DNA from: Chlamydia serpentis
GTDB taxonomy: Bacteria > Chlamydiota > Chlamydiia > Chlamydiales > Chlamydiaceae
Reading direction: 5' to 3'
Assembly: GCF_900239945.1 (NCBI RefSeq)
Contig: NZ_LT993738.1
Coordinates: forward strand, 1,054,001-1,118,000
DNA: 64,000 bases
The translations under genes and the position numbers were made by a program. The number at the start of each line of letters is the position of its first letter. Positions within the stretch are counted from its first letter, which is position 1. The notes under the pieces were generated by a model. That model did not search any database. It was not told where the DNA came from and was given only the letters and a program-made list of their open reading frames with translations. Shown piece by piece: positions 55,606 through 64,000 of the stretch.

Positions 55606-56674
55606 GTATAAGGAGAGCTATGAGGGGAATAGCCATTACAGGAAAGGTTGGAAGAACACTACTACTTGCTAAGACGATGCCCGCTTTTAAAAAAACAAAG
55701 AAAATATTTATAGTGCCTAACGGAATTAAATAGGCTAAGGTGACTGTCGGCGTTCTACTAAATCTCAAACAGAGATAAGCAGATAAAATAATCCCAGCCA
55801 TACAAGCAAGTGGAGAAATTATTAGGTAGTAAAATTGTGCAAGAAGAGCCAAGATTCTTTGTGGAACTTGTGTAGAGAGTCCTAAACCTGTAGCATTCCA
55901 AGGTATGGCTTTGACAAATTCTGACAGTCGGTTTTTACTTCCAGCAGAAAAAAGTTTAGAAAAAGGATTTTCATAAAAACTAAATTCGATTTCAGGAAAC
56001 TCTTTCATATCAAAAAAATCTTTAATTTCAATACTTTCTGAATCATTAGCAAAGAATTGGGTGACGTTTAAACCGATTGGAAGAGAAAGGGTAGTGAAAG
56101 CTAATTTCTCCATTATATAGATTGTTTCAGAATCTTTAATCCAGAAGACATTATTCAGTGTAAATGTCTTGGGTTCAATAGAAGAATATAATAGTACTGT
56201 CTGATCTTTGAGGTAAAGAGCAGGAATTTTTTGCTGTTCTTTACCTGTTGTTCCTCTATCGAGGTGTTCTTTAGTAATAGAGATTTTTTCACAGATGGGA
56301 TGCAACCATTGGAAATTAGCATAAAGAAGCAATATGATGAAAAATCCTGAAAGAATCAGAGGGCGTACTAAGGATTTTAAGGAAAGACCTGAAGCCTGTA
56401 AAAAGATGATTTCTCGCTTATTTTGCATTGAAAAGAGTGTGTTTGTTGTTGCTACAGCAACAAGTTGGGGCATAAGGAATTCTGCTTTTAAGGAGATTTG
56501 TGCGAGATAGTATAATATAGAGAGTATTGTAGAGGCTTTAGAAGCTATTGTAGAAGCTCCTTTAAGTGTGTGTAAAGAATGATGGATAGAAGCATAGAAT
56601 ATTAGAGCAAGTAATAAAAGAGAAATTAGAGCAAGCCAGAATTTGGTAAGTAAATGACGTTTCCAAATGAACAT
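55574..56674 (-). CDS. LptF/LptG family lipopolysaccharide export permease
   Basis: LptF and LptG are the membrane parts of the LptB2FG transporter that lifts LPS out of the inner membrane. The 366-residue product has the YjgP/YjgQ layout: a first membrane segment (FWLALISLLLLALIFYA), two more around residues 45-115, a large periplasmic jellyroll domain of about 170 residues, and three C-terminal membrane segments (LIISPLACMAGIILSAYL, then two more). It lies 3 bases after its partner gene on the same strand. The sequence does not let me tell LptF from LptG with certainty. Confidence 0.85.
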   Translation of the reverse strand: MFIWKRHLLTKFWLALISLLLLALIFYASIHHSLHTLKGASTIASKASTILSILYYLAQISLKAEFLMPQLVAVATTNTLFSMQNKREIIFLQASGLSLKSLVRPLILSGFFIILLLYANFQWLHPICEKISITKEHLDRGTTGKEQQKIPALYLKDQTVLLYSSIEPKTFTLNNVFWIKDSETIYIMEKLAFTTLSLPIGLNVTQFFANDSESIEIKDFFDMKEFPEIEFSFYENPFSKLFSAGSKNRLSEFVKAIPWNATGLGLSTQVPQRILALLAQFYYLIISPLACMAGIILSAYLCLRFSRTPTVTLAYLIPLGTINIFFVFLKAGIVLASSSVLPTFPVMAIPLIALLILTNYAYAKLQ

Positions 56675-56677
56675 AAG

Positions 56678-57751
56678 TTAAGCATACCCTCGACTTTCTC
56701 TATAAGCACGAGCAGTAAATACAATCCAGGAAAGCAATTGAGGGAAGACAAACAGCATAAAAGCTAAAGGTAGGTTTTTTGTATTTTTCCCAACAATAAG
56801 TAGGATAAGGTCTAGAATAGGAAAAATACAGTATAAAGCTATAGATTTCCGAAATCTAGGTTTATGAATCCCAAGCACCATTCCAGCATAGGTCAAAGTT
56901 ACACATAGAAAGCCAATAGCTATTCGGCGTAGGGTTTCAGGAAGATGTGAACGCTTTAAAGACTGCTTTACTAGTTGCTTCCAAGGAAGATAATCTGTGC
57001 GTGTTTTTAAATAAGATTTTCCAGCAAACAGGGTTGAGGTAATTTTAGGAATAAGTAGTTCGTCCAAGGTTTCAATATAAAATCTTTGAGAAGAGGGAGA
57101 AGAAGATTCTATTAATGAATTTGGTAGCTTTGAGATAAAGACCACATGTTTAGCTTTTACGGTATCCTTAGTTGTGTCAGGGATGATAGTTTTGATAATC
57201 CCTACATCGGAAATTTCATTATTTCTTTTTAGAGCTACAATCACATTATCAAACTTACTTTTCGCACAATGATCTACAGCAATAAAAATACGATTGTTTT
57301 CTTTTTTTTGTAGAGTCTGTAAGAGAAGAGCTGGTGAAGTCATCGCCATATTGGCAATTTCCTTACAAGTTTGGTAGCGACAAATTGAGGCAAGTTCTGA
57401 GCATGTATAGAAATTCAAACAACAAATGGCTCCTGAAATCATTAGTATGGGAAATACAATAATGCTTTGAGAAGCCCCAGATGCCCTTAAAAAAGTCATC
57501 TGATTGTTATCTGATAGCTTACGGAAAAGAGAGAATGCAGAAACAAAACAGGAAGCAGGGAAAATAAAAGGAAGAAGGTAAGGGATTTGGTAGGCCATTA
57601 AACGTAAGACTGTATCATAGGGAACATCTTTAGCAATATAGGCTACAATCTCTTGTAGAGAGCTAATTATAGAAATACAGATTAAACTTAAAGTACAGAA
57701 AGCTACTGTCTTTAAGTAACGGAAAATGAGAATTTTCCATAAAATAGGCAT
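56678..57751 (-). CDS. LptF/LptG family lipopolysaccharide export permease, partner gene
   Basis: The 357-residue product has the same six-segment layout as the next gene: FRYLKTVAFCTLSLICISI near the start, YLLPFIFPASCFVSAFSLFRKLS with the coupling-helix region around residues 55-75, then NNQMTFLRASG, the family's short conserved stretch, a periplasmic domain and a C-terminal membrane group including IAIGFLCVTLTYAGMVLG. NNQMTFLRASG matches the coupling segment that contacts LptB. The ATG follows AGGTAAGCT. Order in the operon suggests LptF first and LptG second, but this is inference. Confidence 0.85.
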   Translation of the reverse strand: MPILWKILIFRYLKTVAFCTLSLICISIISSLQEIVAYIAKDVPYDTVLRLMAYQIPYLLPFIFPASCFVSAFSLFRKLSDNNQMTFLRASGASQSIIVFPILMISGAICCLNFYTCSELASICRYQTCKEIANMAMTSPALLLQTLQKKENNRIFIAVDHCAKSKFDNVIVALKRNNEISDVGIIKTIIPDTTKDTVKAKHVVFISKLPNSLIESSSPSSQRFYIETLDELLIPKITSTLFAGKSYLKTRTDYLPWKQLVKQSLKRSHLPETLRRIAIGFLCVTLTYAGMVLGIHKPRFRKSIALYCIFPILDLILLIVGKNTKNLPLAFMLFVFPQLLSWIVFTARAYRESRGYA

Positions 57752-57869
57752 AGCTTACCTGGTAATTAAACTTTCTTACATGCTTTGATATAGTAGAACA
57801 AGAAAGGCCTTGTCTATAAAATCTCCAGCAGCCCTATTCTTTTTACTGATTTTTATCTAGGCGTATACA

Positions 57870-58829
57870 ATGACCCTAAATTCTTATTTGCTCAGCGATG
57901 ATAAGCAATTAGATCTTTTTTTTGCTTCTTTAGATATCAAAAAAAGATATTTATTGGCTCTATCGGGAGGAAGTGATTCTCTTTTTCTTTTCTATCTACT
58001 TAAGGAAAGAGGAGTATCATTTACTGCCGTACATATAGACCATTGCTGGAGAACAACATCTTCTCAAGAAGCTAAAGAACTGGAACAGCTTTGTTTGCGT
58101 GAAGATGTTCCCTTTGTTTTGCATGTCCTAACCCTTGAAGAACAGGGAGATAAGGATTTAGAAAATCAAGCTCGAAAGAAACGATATGCTTTGCTTTACA
58201 AGTCTTATCGACAACTAGAGGCAGAAGGAATCTTTCTTGCTCATCATGCTAATGATCAAGCAGAAACGATATTGAAACGTTTACTAGAAGGTGCTCATTT
58301 AACTAATCTCAAAGCTATGGCAGAGAAATCCTATGTTCAAGATATTCTACTTTTAAGACCTTTATTGCATATACCTAAGAGTACTTTAACACGGGCCTTA
58401 GATGCTAGAGAGATTAGTTACATAAGAGATCCTTCAAATGAAGATGAGAGATATTTAAGAGCAAGGATGCGAAAGAAGATTTTCCCTTGGCTTGACGAAG
58501 TCTTTGGAAAAAATGTTACCTTCCCATTGATAACCTTAGGTGAAGAGTCCGCTGAACTTTCGGATTATATTGAAGTACAGGCACAACCCTTTCTTTGTGC
58601 AGTCACTTATGAGAATTCTCATCGGTCTCTTCCATTTCCAGATTCTTTAGTTTCACAAACTTTTTTAGGTAAATGGGTTTTGAAACAATTTTTTAATAAC
58701 GCTGGAGCGATTGTTTCAAGACATTTTTTGCAAATGGTTTATGATCATCTATCTCAGGGTTCTTGCGCAACTATACGGATGAGAAATAAGAGCGTAATTA
58801 TAAAACCTAGAGTAGTAATGATAGATTAG
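57870..58829 (+). CDS. tilS: tRNA(Ile)-lysidine synthetase
   Basis: TilS changes C34 of tRNA-Ile(CAU) to lysidine so that it reads AUA. The PP-loop S32-GGSDS37 in LLALSGGSDSLFLFYLL binds ATP. Further motifs are VHIDHCWR, the NQARKKRYALL region and FLAHHANDQAETILKRLLEG, all typical. At 319 residues it is of the shorter type with a compact C-terminal part. The minus-strand permease pair diverges 118 bases upstream. ftsH follows 187 bp later across a very AT-rich gap. In other bacteria tilS and ftsH are also often adjacent. Confidence 0.92.
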   Translation: MTLNSYLLSDDKQLDLFFASLDIKKRYLLALSGGSDSLFLFYLLKERGVSFTAVHIDHCWRTTSSQEAKELEQLCLREDVPFVLHVLTLEEQGDKDLENQARKKRYALLYKSYRQLEAEGIFLAHHANDQAETILKRLLEGAHLTNLKAMAEKSYVQDILLLRPLLHIPKSTLTRALDAREISYIRDPSNEDERYLRARMRKKIFPWLDEVFGKNVTFPLITLGEESAELSDYIEVQAQPFLCAVTYENSHRSLPFPDSLVSQTFLGKWVLKQFFNNAGAIVSRHFLQMVYDHLSQGSCATIRMRNKSVIIKPRVVMID

Positions 58830-59016
58830 AAAGTATATACTCATGATGTTCTCTATATGTGAAAAAATTAGTGAACACTAGGCCATTGTATTAGTGCCTG
58901 TTTATATTTTTTATTTTGCTGTTATAATTTGATTTATTTTTTTAAAAACAAAATAATAAAAAATATGTTATATTGAATAATTATCCGTCTGATTGATTAG
59001 CTTAGTTGTGAAGTTT

Positions 59017-61752
59017 ATGTCGAAAGATAAGAAAATAAAGCCAGAACCGAAAAAAAATTTTCCTACAGTCTTTTTTTTTCTTTTATTTGGTGTGATTTTT
59101 GGCGTAGTTGCATTTCAAAATTTTCTAGCTGGGAAAAAAGCTAGAGTTGGTTTTAGCCACCAAATAGAACACCTTGTTAATTTGCGTTTGATAGTTCCCG
59201 AAGATAGCCATAAGATAGCTCTTAATGATAATTTAGTTTCTTTTGGTGGACGTTTTCGTGATACCCAAACTCAAGAAGGGCAATTACGTTATCATTACCT
59301 AGAGCTTATTGATCAAGGTCATCGATTAGATTTTGATCTTCAAGAGACAAGTAAGAGTCTTGCAACCTTAAGTAAAGAGGTTACGAACTCTATTTTATGG
59401 TTTTCTGCAATTTCAGGATCTCCTATTCCTGAGCAGGGCTATGCTATTTCTTATCAGATTGAGGAGGGAACAGATCCTCTATTGATAGAACCCTTAGTTG
59501 TTGCAGCACCTACAACTCCTCAATTGATCAACCTACGTGCATTACAAGAGCGTTATCGTACATTAGCACACTCTCCTGAGGCTTTGCGTACATATGGCTC
59601 GGATCTTTATGAGCTAATAGGAAAGTATCTTTCTCCGGCTTTAGGAATAGGATCAGAAACTTTAAAAAGAGAACTTAAAGACCTCTATCAGCAAGTTGAG
59701 AGTTCATTAACTCAGGAGACTGATGGCGAGCAAGCCTATCTGCTTTACGGACAAGTTCTTAATACTTTAGACATGATTTCTTCTTCTTTAGTATTATCCG
59801 AGGGGGGTGAACGCTTTGGTCAGCTTCGTTCTGTACGCCTCTATCGGGAGGAATGGAGTAAGTATCATAAATTGGTTGAAGCCCGTGATCTTAATCGAGC
59901 GCAGTTAGAAAAGCTCCGTAATGAGTTAAGTCAGACGGTTTGGTATTTCAATAACCAAGAGCTTTCTTCCCGAAGTTTAGAAAAGCAGGATCCTGAAGTC
60001 TTTGGCCATTGGTTCGCAGGAGCTAAAGAAGAATGGTCAGCATTTAAGTTCAATCATTCTCTATCATTTAAGGCACCCGATCAACCGAGAAACTTAGTTT
60101 TAGAGAAAACATTTAAAAGCCAAGAGCCTTCGCCTCATTATTTAGGATACCTTTTTACATTCCTACCTATTATTTTGGTTCTCCTTTTTGTATACCTGGT
60201 CTTTTCTCGTCAGATGCGTGGGATGAGTGGTTCGGCAATGTCTTTTGGAAAGTCTCCTGCCCGAATGTTGCTGAAAGGACAAAATAAAGTTACCTTTGCT
60301 GACGTTGCTGGTATTGAGGAAGCTAAAGAGGAACTTATTGAAATCGTAGATTTTTTAAAGAATCCAAATAAATTTACGAGTTTAGGGGGACGTATTCCAA
60401 AAGGGGTATTATTGATAGGGCCTCCAGGCACAGGTAAGACTTTGATTGCTAAGGCTGTATCAGGAGAAGCTGATCGTCCATTTTTCTCTATAGCTGGTTC
60501 TGACTTTGTTGAGATGTTTGTTGGGGTAGGGGCTAGTCGTATCCGTGATATGTTTGAACAGGCAAAACGCAATGCTCCTTGTATTATCTTTATTGACGAA
60601 ATTGATGCTGTAGGACGTCATCGTGGTGCCGGTATTGGAGGTGGTCATGATGAAAGGGAACAGACATTGAACCAGCTACTTGTGGAAATGGACGGTTTTG
60701 GAACAAATGAAGGCGTCATTCTGATGGCCGCAACTAACCGTCCGGATGTTTTAGATAAGGCTTTGTTACGCCCAGGACGTTTCGATCGTCGTGTTGTGAT
60801 GAATCTTCCTGATATCAAAGGACGTTTTGAGATTCTTATGGTCCATGCCGCAAGAATCAAATTAGATCCTACTGTAGATCTTATGGCAGTTGCTAGGAGT
60901 ACACCAGGAGCTTCAGGAGCGGATTTAGAGAATTTATTAAATGAAGCTGCCTTACTAGCAGCTCGTAAGGATCGTACTGCCGTTACTGCTGTTGATGTTG
61001 CTGAAGCTCGTGATAAAGTCCTCTATGGGAAAGAGCGAAGAAGCTTGGAAATGGATGCAGAGGAGAGAAAAACTACAGCATATCATGAGTCTGGCCATGC
61101 TGTCGTAGGGCTTTGTGTCCAGCACGGAGATCCTGTGGATAAGGTTACGATTATTCCAAGAGGACTCTCCTTAGGAGCTACACACTTTTTACCAGAGAAA
61201 AACAAGTTGAGTTACTGGAAAAAAGAGCTTTATGATCAGCTTGCTGTCTTGATGGGAGGTCGGGCTGCAGAGGAAATTTTTCTTGGAGATATTTCGAGTG
61301 GTGCACAGCAAGATATTTCTCAAGCTACGAAGTTAGTGCGTAGTATGGTTTGTGAATGGGGAATGAGCCCCCAATTGGGTAATGTTACTTATGACGAACG
61401 TTCGGATGGTTCAACAGGCTATGGTGTTTATCACGAAAAGAGTTATTCAGAAGAAACGGCTAAAACCATTGATATAGAATTAAAAACTCTTCTAGATGCT
61501 GCTTATCAACGTGCCTTAGATATAATTAATGAGCATAAGGCAGAAATCGAACTTATGACTCAGATGCTCATTGAGTTTGAAACTCTAGATGCTAAAGATG
61601 TTAAAGAAATTATGGATCATACTTGGGATCCTGAGAAGAAGAGGGCTCGTCTTAAAGAAGAAGGTATGCTGTTTAAAAAGTCCTCTGATGATCTTCCTCC
61701 TCCTCCCCCGAAAGAAAATACCTTGCCTGGTTTAGGTTTTAACGCTACCTAG
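59017..61752 (+). CDS. ftsH: ATP-dependent zinc metalloprotease FtsH
   Basis: FtsH extracts and degrades membrane and regulatory proteins. I start at the ATG at 59017 ([15 protein letters not shown]), giving 911 residues; an eight-codon TTG extension lacks support. Order: membrane segment 1 at about 16-34, a periplasmic domain of roughly 340 residues (much longer than the 75 or so in E. coli), membrane segment 2 at about 379-397, then the AAA domain with Walker A GPPGTGKT (468-475), Walker [14 protein letters not shown] and the second region [18 protein letters not shown]. The protease domain has H690-E-S-G-H694. A T9 run (59071-59079) codes for phenylalanines in segment 1 and stays in frame. 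A proline-rich tail (LPPPPPKE) ends it. Confidence 0.96.
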   Translation: MSKDKKIKPEPKKNFPTVFFFLLFGVIFGVVAFQNFLAGKKARVGFSHQIEHLVNLRLIVPEDSHKIALNDNLVSFGGRFRDTQTQEGQLRYHYLELIDQGHRLDFDLQETSKSLATLSKEVTNSILWFSAISGSPIPEQGYAISYQIEEGTDPLLIEPLVVAAPTTPQLINLRALQERYRTLAHSPEALRTYGSDLYELIGKYLSPALGIGSETLKRELKDLYQQVESSLTQETDGEQAYLLYGQVLNTLDMISSSLVLSEGGERFGQLRSVRLYREEWSKYHKLVEARDLNRAQLEKLRNELSQTVWYFNNQELSSRSLEKQDPEVFGHWFAGAKEEWSAFKFNHSLSFKAPDQPRNLVLEKTFKSQEPSPHYLGYLFTFLPIILVLLFVYLVFSRQMRGMSGSAMSFGKSPARMLLKGQNKVTFADVAGIEEAKEELIEIVDFLKNPNKFTSLGGRIPKGVLLIGPPGTGKTLIAKAVSGEADRPFFSIAGSDFVEMFVGVGASRIRDMFEQAKRNAPCIIFIDEIDAVGRHRGAGIGGGHDEREQTLNQLLVEMDGFGTNEGVILMAATNRPDVLDKALLRPGRFDRRVVMNLPDIKGRFEILMVHAARIKLDPTVDLMAVARSTPGASGADLENLLNEAALLAARKDRTAVTAVDVAEARDKVLYGKERRSLEMDAEERKTTAYHESGHAVVGLCVQHGDPVDKVTIIPRGLSLGATHFLPEKNKLSYWKKELYDQLAVLMGGRAAEEIFLGDISSGAQQDISQATKLVRSMVCEWGMSPQLGNVTYDERSDGSTGYGVYHEKSYSEETAKTIDIELKTLLDAAYQRALDIINEHKAEIELMTQMLIEFETLDAKDVKEIMDHTWDPEKKRARLKEEGMLFKKSSDDLPPPPPKENTLPGLGFNAT

Positions 61753-61819
61753 AGAAGATTACATTAGGGTTTGTGAGCGAACTTGGAATTTTATTTTGCA
61801 TGTTTCTTGATCATAAAAA

Positions 61820-61848
61820 AAGCTAATCTTTGTGGAAGAGATTAGCTT
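61820..61848. terminator. Two-way intrinsic terminator between ftsH and pnp
   Basis: The stem aagctaatct (61820-61829) pairs with agattagctt (61839-61848) around a nine-base loop. On the plus strand gttttat follows; on the minus strand a run of seven T follows, so it is especially strong for pnp. Confidence 0.88.
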
Positions 61849-61876
61849 GTTTTATCTATTTCAATTTTGAAATAGA

Positions 61877-63961
61877 TTAATCTAAAGTTGCTTTATGACT
61901 AAGTTTGAGTTGACCTTTCTCATTGATGCTTAAAAGTTTTACATCAATGATATCTCCTTCTTTAACAACATCACCAATATTTTCTACCCGTTGTCTAGAG
62001 AACTCAGAAATATGGCAAAGACCTTCTTTCCCTGGGAGGACTTCTACAAAGGCTCCGAAAGGAACTACTGATGTTACACGGCCTTTATAGATCTTGCCGA
62101 TTTCCACTTCACCAACTAAGGATTCAATGATTTCTTTAGCTCTATTGATTGCTTTTGCTGATGTTGCTGAGATACTAACGACTCCTAAGTCGTTAATGTC
62201 AATCTGTACACCAGTTTCTTCTATGATCTGACGGATTTGTTTCCCTCCAGGTCCAATGACGGAGGCAATTTTTGTTGGTTTAATTTGGATAGTTTCAATA
62301 CGAGGTGCGTATTGAGATAAATCTGCTTTAGGAGCTCCAAGAACTTGGTTCATCACATTTAAAATATCTCGGCGACCCTGTTTTGCTTGAAAAAGAGCTT
62401 TTTGCATGATGCTAGGAGTAATACCTTCAACTTTGATATCCATCTGAAAAGCTGTGATTCCTTCAGCGCTGCCTGCGACTTTAAAATCCATATCTCCTAA
62501 ATGATCTTCAAGACCAGAAATATCTGATAAGATAATAGGTCCTTCATTATCCAGGATTAATCCCATTGCAATTCCTGCAATTGGAGTGGAAATGGGTACA
62601 CCAGCATCCATAAGGGCTAGGCAACCGCCACAAACTGATGCCATCGATGAAGAACCATTGGATTCTGTAATATTAGATTCTATACGGATCGTATAGGGGA
62701 ATGTAGTCGCATCAGGAAGAGCATGGCTTAGAGCTTTCTCTGCGAGTTTTCCGTGCCCAATTTCCCTCCTTCCTGGAGAACCGATTCTTCCTACTTCTCC
62801 AACAGAAAATGGAGGAAAGAAATACTGTAAATAAAATTTTGAAAGACCCTCACCATTCAGATCTTCATACCGTTGCGCCATGGTTTCACTGCCTAGAGTG
62901 CAGACTGCTAATGTTTGTGTCTCTCCACGAGTAAATAAACAGCTTCCATGGGTTCGAGGAAGGTAAGAAGTTTCCACGCTAATAGGACGAATTGTAGTTA
63001 AGGAGCGCCCGTCAGCACGGACTTCTCTTTCTCTTATGAGAGCGCGCATGGTGTTAGACTTTAATGTTTTGCAGGCGGCCTTGATATTGAAAGCAGAAAA
63101 GAGGTCATCATCATCGCGATACAATTTTTCTAAAACGTCTTCTTCAATCTTTTGAGAAGTCGCGGAATGTATTTTCTTATCTTTAATATTGAAAAGTTCA
63201 ATAAATTTATTTTCAACGCATTCCTTTGCAGCTGTTAAAACTTCTTGAGGAAGAGGGTATACGACATCAAAATTTTTAGATTTTCCAATTTCTTTTTGCC
63301 ATTTTTGTATCCCTTTACAAATAGTAACAATGTGTTTGTGACCAAATTCTATAGCATCCAGTACCTGTTCTTCGGTAAAGAAGTCACAATGACCTTCAAT
63401 CATTAAAATAGCATTTTCTGTTCCAGCAAGGACAAGATCTAATGTAGAAGTTGCAAGTTCAGTCTTCGTGGGATTGATGATCCACTCGTTGTCAACACAC
63501 CCAATACGCACCCCAGAAACAATATTGTTTTGTGGAATATCAGAGATTGCTAAAGCAGCAGAAGCTCCGCAGATTGCAAGAGGATCGGGTAAAACATCGC
63601 CATCGTATGACCACACATAAGATAAAATTTGAACATCTTGCATGAGTCGATAAGGAAAAGAAGGGCGTAAGGAACGATCAATTAAGCGAGAAACTAGAAT
63701 TTCTTTCTCAGAAGGTCTGCCCTCTCGTTTTATAAATCCGCCTAAAGTTTTTCCAGTGGAAGAAAATTTTTCTTGATAGTCAACTCGTAGAGGAAGGAAG
63801 TCTACTTTTTCATTCAGGTCTATAGCACATGCGCTTGTAAACACACAAGTCTCACCTGAACGGACGAGAACTGCTCCATTGGCTTGGCGAGCAATTTTCC
63901 CTGCTTCAAATACCAGAGTTTTACCTTCGGCCAGATTAATAGAAATAGTTTGAAAATTCAT
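61877..63961 (-). CDS. pnp: Polyribonucleotide nucleotidyltransferase (PNPase)
   Basis: PNPase degrades RNA from the 3' end with phosphate. The 694-residue product has a first RNase PH domain (GAVLVRSGETCVFTSA), a helical linker, the catalytic second RNase PH domain (RTHGSCLFTRGETQTLAVCTLG, then SVGEVGRIGSPGRREIGHG and DSGEV-like MDFKVAGSAEGITAFQMDIK), a KH domain with GPGGKQIRQIIEETG and an S1 domain (GKIYKGRVTSVVPFGAFVEV, GLCHISEFS). The ATG follows AGGAGACCTTC, a strong ribosome-binding site. The 39 bases beyond the start show no other gene; rpsO is expected upstream, outside the window. It works with rng and pcnB, also here, in RNA decay. Confidence 0.97.
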   Translation of the reverse strand: MNFQTISINLAEGKTLVFEAGKIARQANGAVLVRSGETCVFTSACAIDLNEKVDFLPLRVDYQEKFSSTGKTLGGFIKREGRPSEKEILVSRLIDRSLRPSFPYRLMQDVQILSYVWSYDGDVLPDPLAICGASAALAISDIPQNNIVSGVRIGCVDNEWIINPTKTELATSTLDLVLAGTENAILMIEGHCDFFTEEQVLDAIEFGHKHIVTICKGIQKWQKEIGKSKNFDVVYPLPQEVLTAAKECVENKFIELFNIKDKKIHSATSQKIEEDVLEKLYRDDDDLFSAFNIKAACKTLKSNTMRALIREREVRADGRSLTTIRPISVETSYLPRTHGSCLFTRGETQTLAVCTLGSETMAQRYEDLNGEGLSKFYLQYFFPPFSVGEVGRIGSPGRREIGHGKLAEKALSHALPDATTFPYTIRIESNITESNGSSSMASVCGGCLALMDAGVPISTPIAGIAMGLILDNEGPIILSDISGLEDHLGDMDFKVAGSAEGITAFQMDIKVEGITPSIMQKALFQAKQGRRDILNVMNQVLGAPKADLSQYAPRIETIQIKPTKIASVIGPGGKQIRQIIEETGVQIDINDLGVVSISATSAKAINRAKEIIESLVGEVEIGKIYKGRVTSVVPFGAFVEVLPGKEGLCHISEFSRQRVENIGDVVKEGDIIDVKLLSINEKGQLKLSHKATLD

Positions 63962-64000
63962 GAAGGTCTCCTGTTGGATATTTGTAGAGGGAAGTGAAAA

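Noticed and set aside
1-64000. Mobile elements, prophage, CRISPR arrays or a replication origin
   Set aside because: No transposase, integrase, phage gene or regularly spaced repeat was seen, and no DnaA-box cluster with its usual neighbours.

Overview
The window is chromosomal DNA from an obligate intracellular bacterium of the genus Chlamydia. The evidence is an AT-rich sequence, gene order that follows the known chlamydial block from pth through rpsF-rpsR-rplI-ispE, rng, plsX, pmpD, glmM-glmS, tyrP, ftsY, sucCD, htrA, nrdAB and pheS to pnp, a class Ic NrdB with phenylalanine at the radical position, and a PmpD-type autotransporter packed with GGA(I/L/V) motifs. The PmpD protein reads as a close but clearly non-identical relative of C. 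pneumoniae Pmp21, and a pcnB-lpxB pair follows it. My best inference is a species of the C. pneumoniae lineage rather than C. pneumoniae itself; this rests on memory of the family, not on a search.

Layout. 1-3000: the end of rplY, then pth, three ribosomal protein genes and ispE, which is interrupted by a T10 tract. 3200-10000: a predicted Na+/H+ antiporter facing a minus-strand block rng-plsB-M16 protease. 10260-16942: yceD-rpmF-plsX and the 1619-residue pmpD, closed by a strong two-way hairpin terminator. 17000-21800: a minus-strand block pcnB-lpxB plus a Chlamydia-type membrane protein. 22260-30530: amino-sugar synthesis (glmM, glmS), a single aromatic amino-acid transporter (tyrP), a BAX-inhibitor-like protein, ftsY and succinyl-CoA synthetase. 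30770-34900: an accessory locus of three intact paralogues and at least two decayed copies of a one-TM family of unknown function. 35100-43100: htrA, an M20 peptidase, a second M16 protease, rmuC and pssA. 43300-47800: nrdAB with a pair of candidate NrdR boxes. 47876-53271: RNA modification (trmB, mnmM-like), murB, nusB, infC-rpmI-rplT-pheS and two tRNA genes. 53551-63961: a Chlamydia-type helical protein, an LptF/LptG permease pair, tilS, ftsH and pnp.

The genes fit together as a reduced housekeeping chromosome with an envelope theme. GlmS and GlmM supply the amino sugar for UDP-GlcNAc, which feeds LpxB (lipid A) and MurB (peptidoglycan precursor). The LptF/LptG pair exports lipopolysaccharide. 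PlsX, PlsB and PssA make phospholipid. HtrA, FtsH and two M16 proteases handle protein quality. Only the sucD-htrA interval looks accessory. No mobile element, integrase, CRISPR array or phage gene was seen.

The observations most worth following are the T10 frameshift in ispE, the expansion-and-decay locus between sucD and htrA, the two NrdR-like boxes exactly 32 bp apart upstream of nrdA, the C9 tract inside plsB, and the 13-bp triple repeat that runs through the nrdB stop codon.
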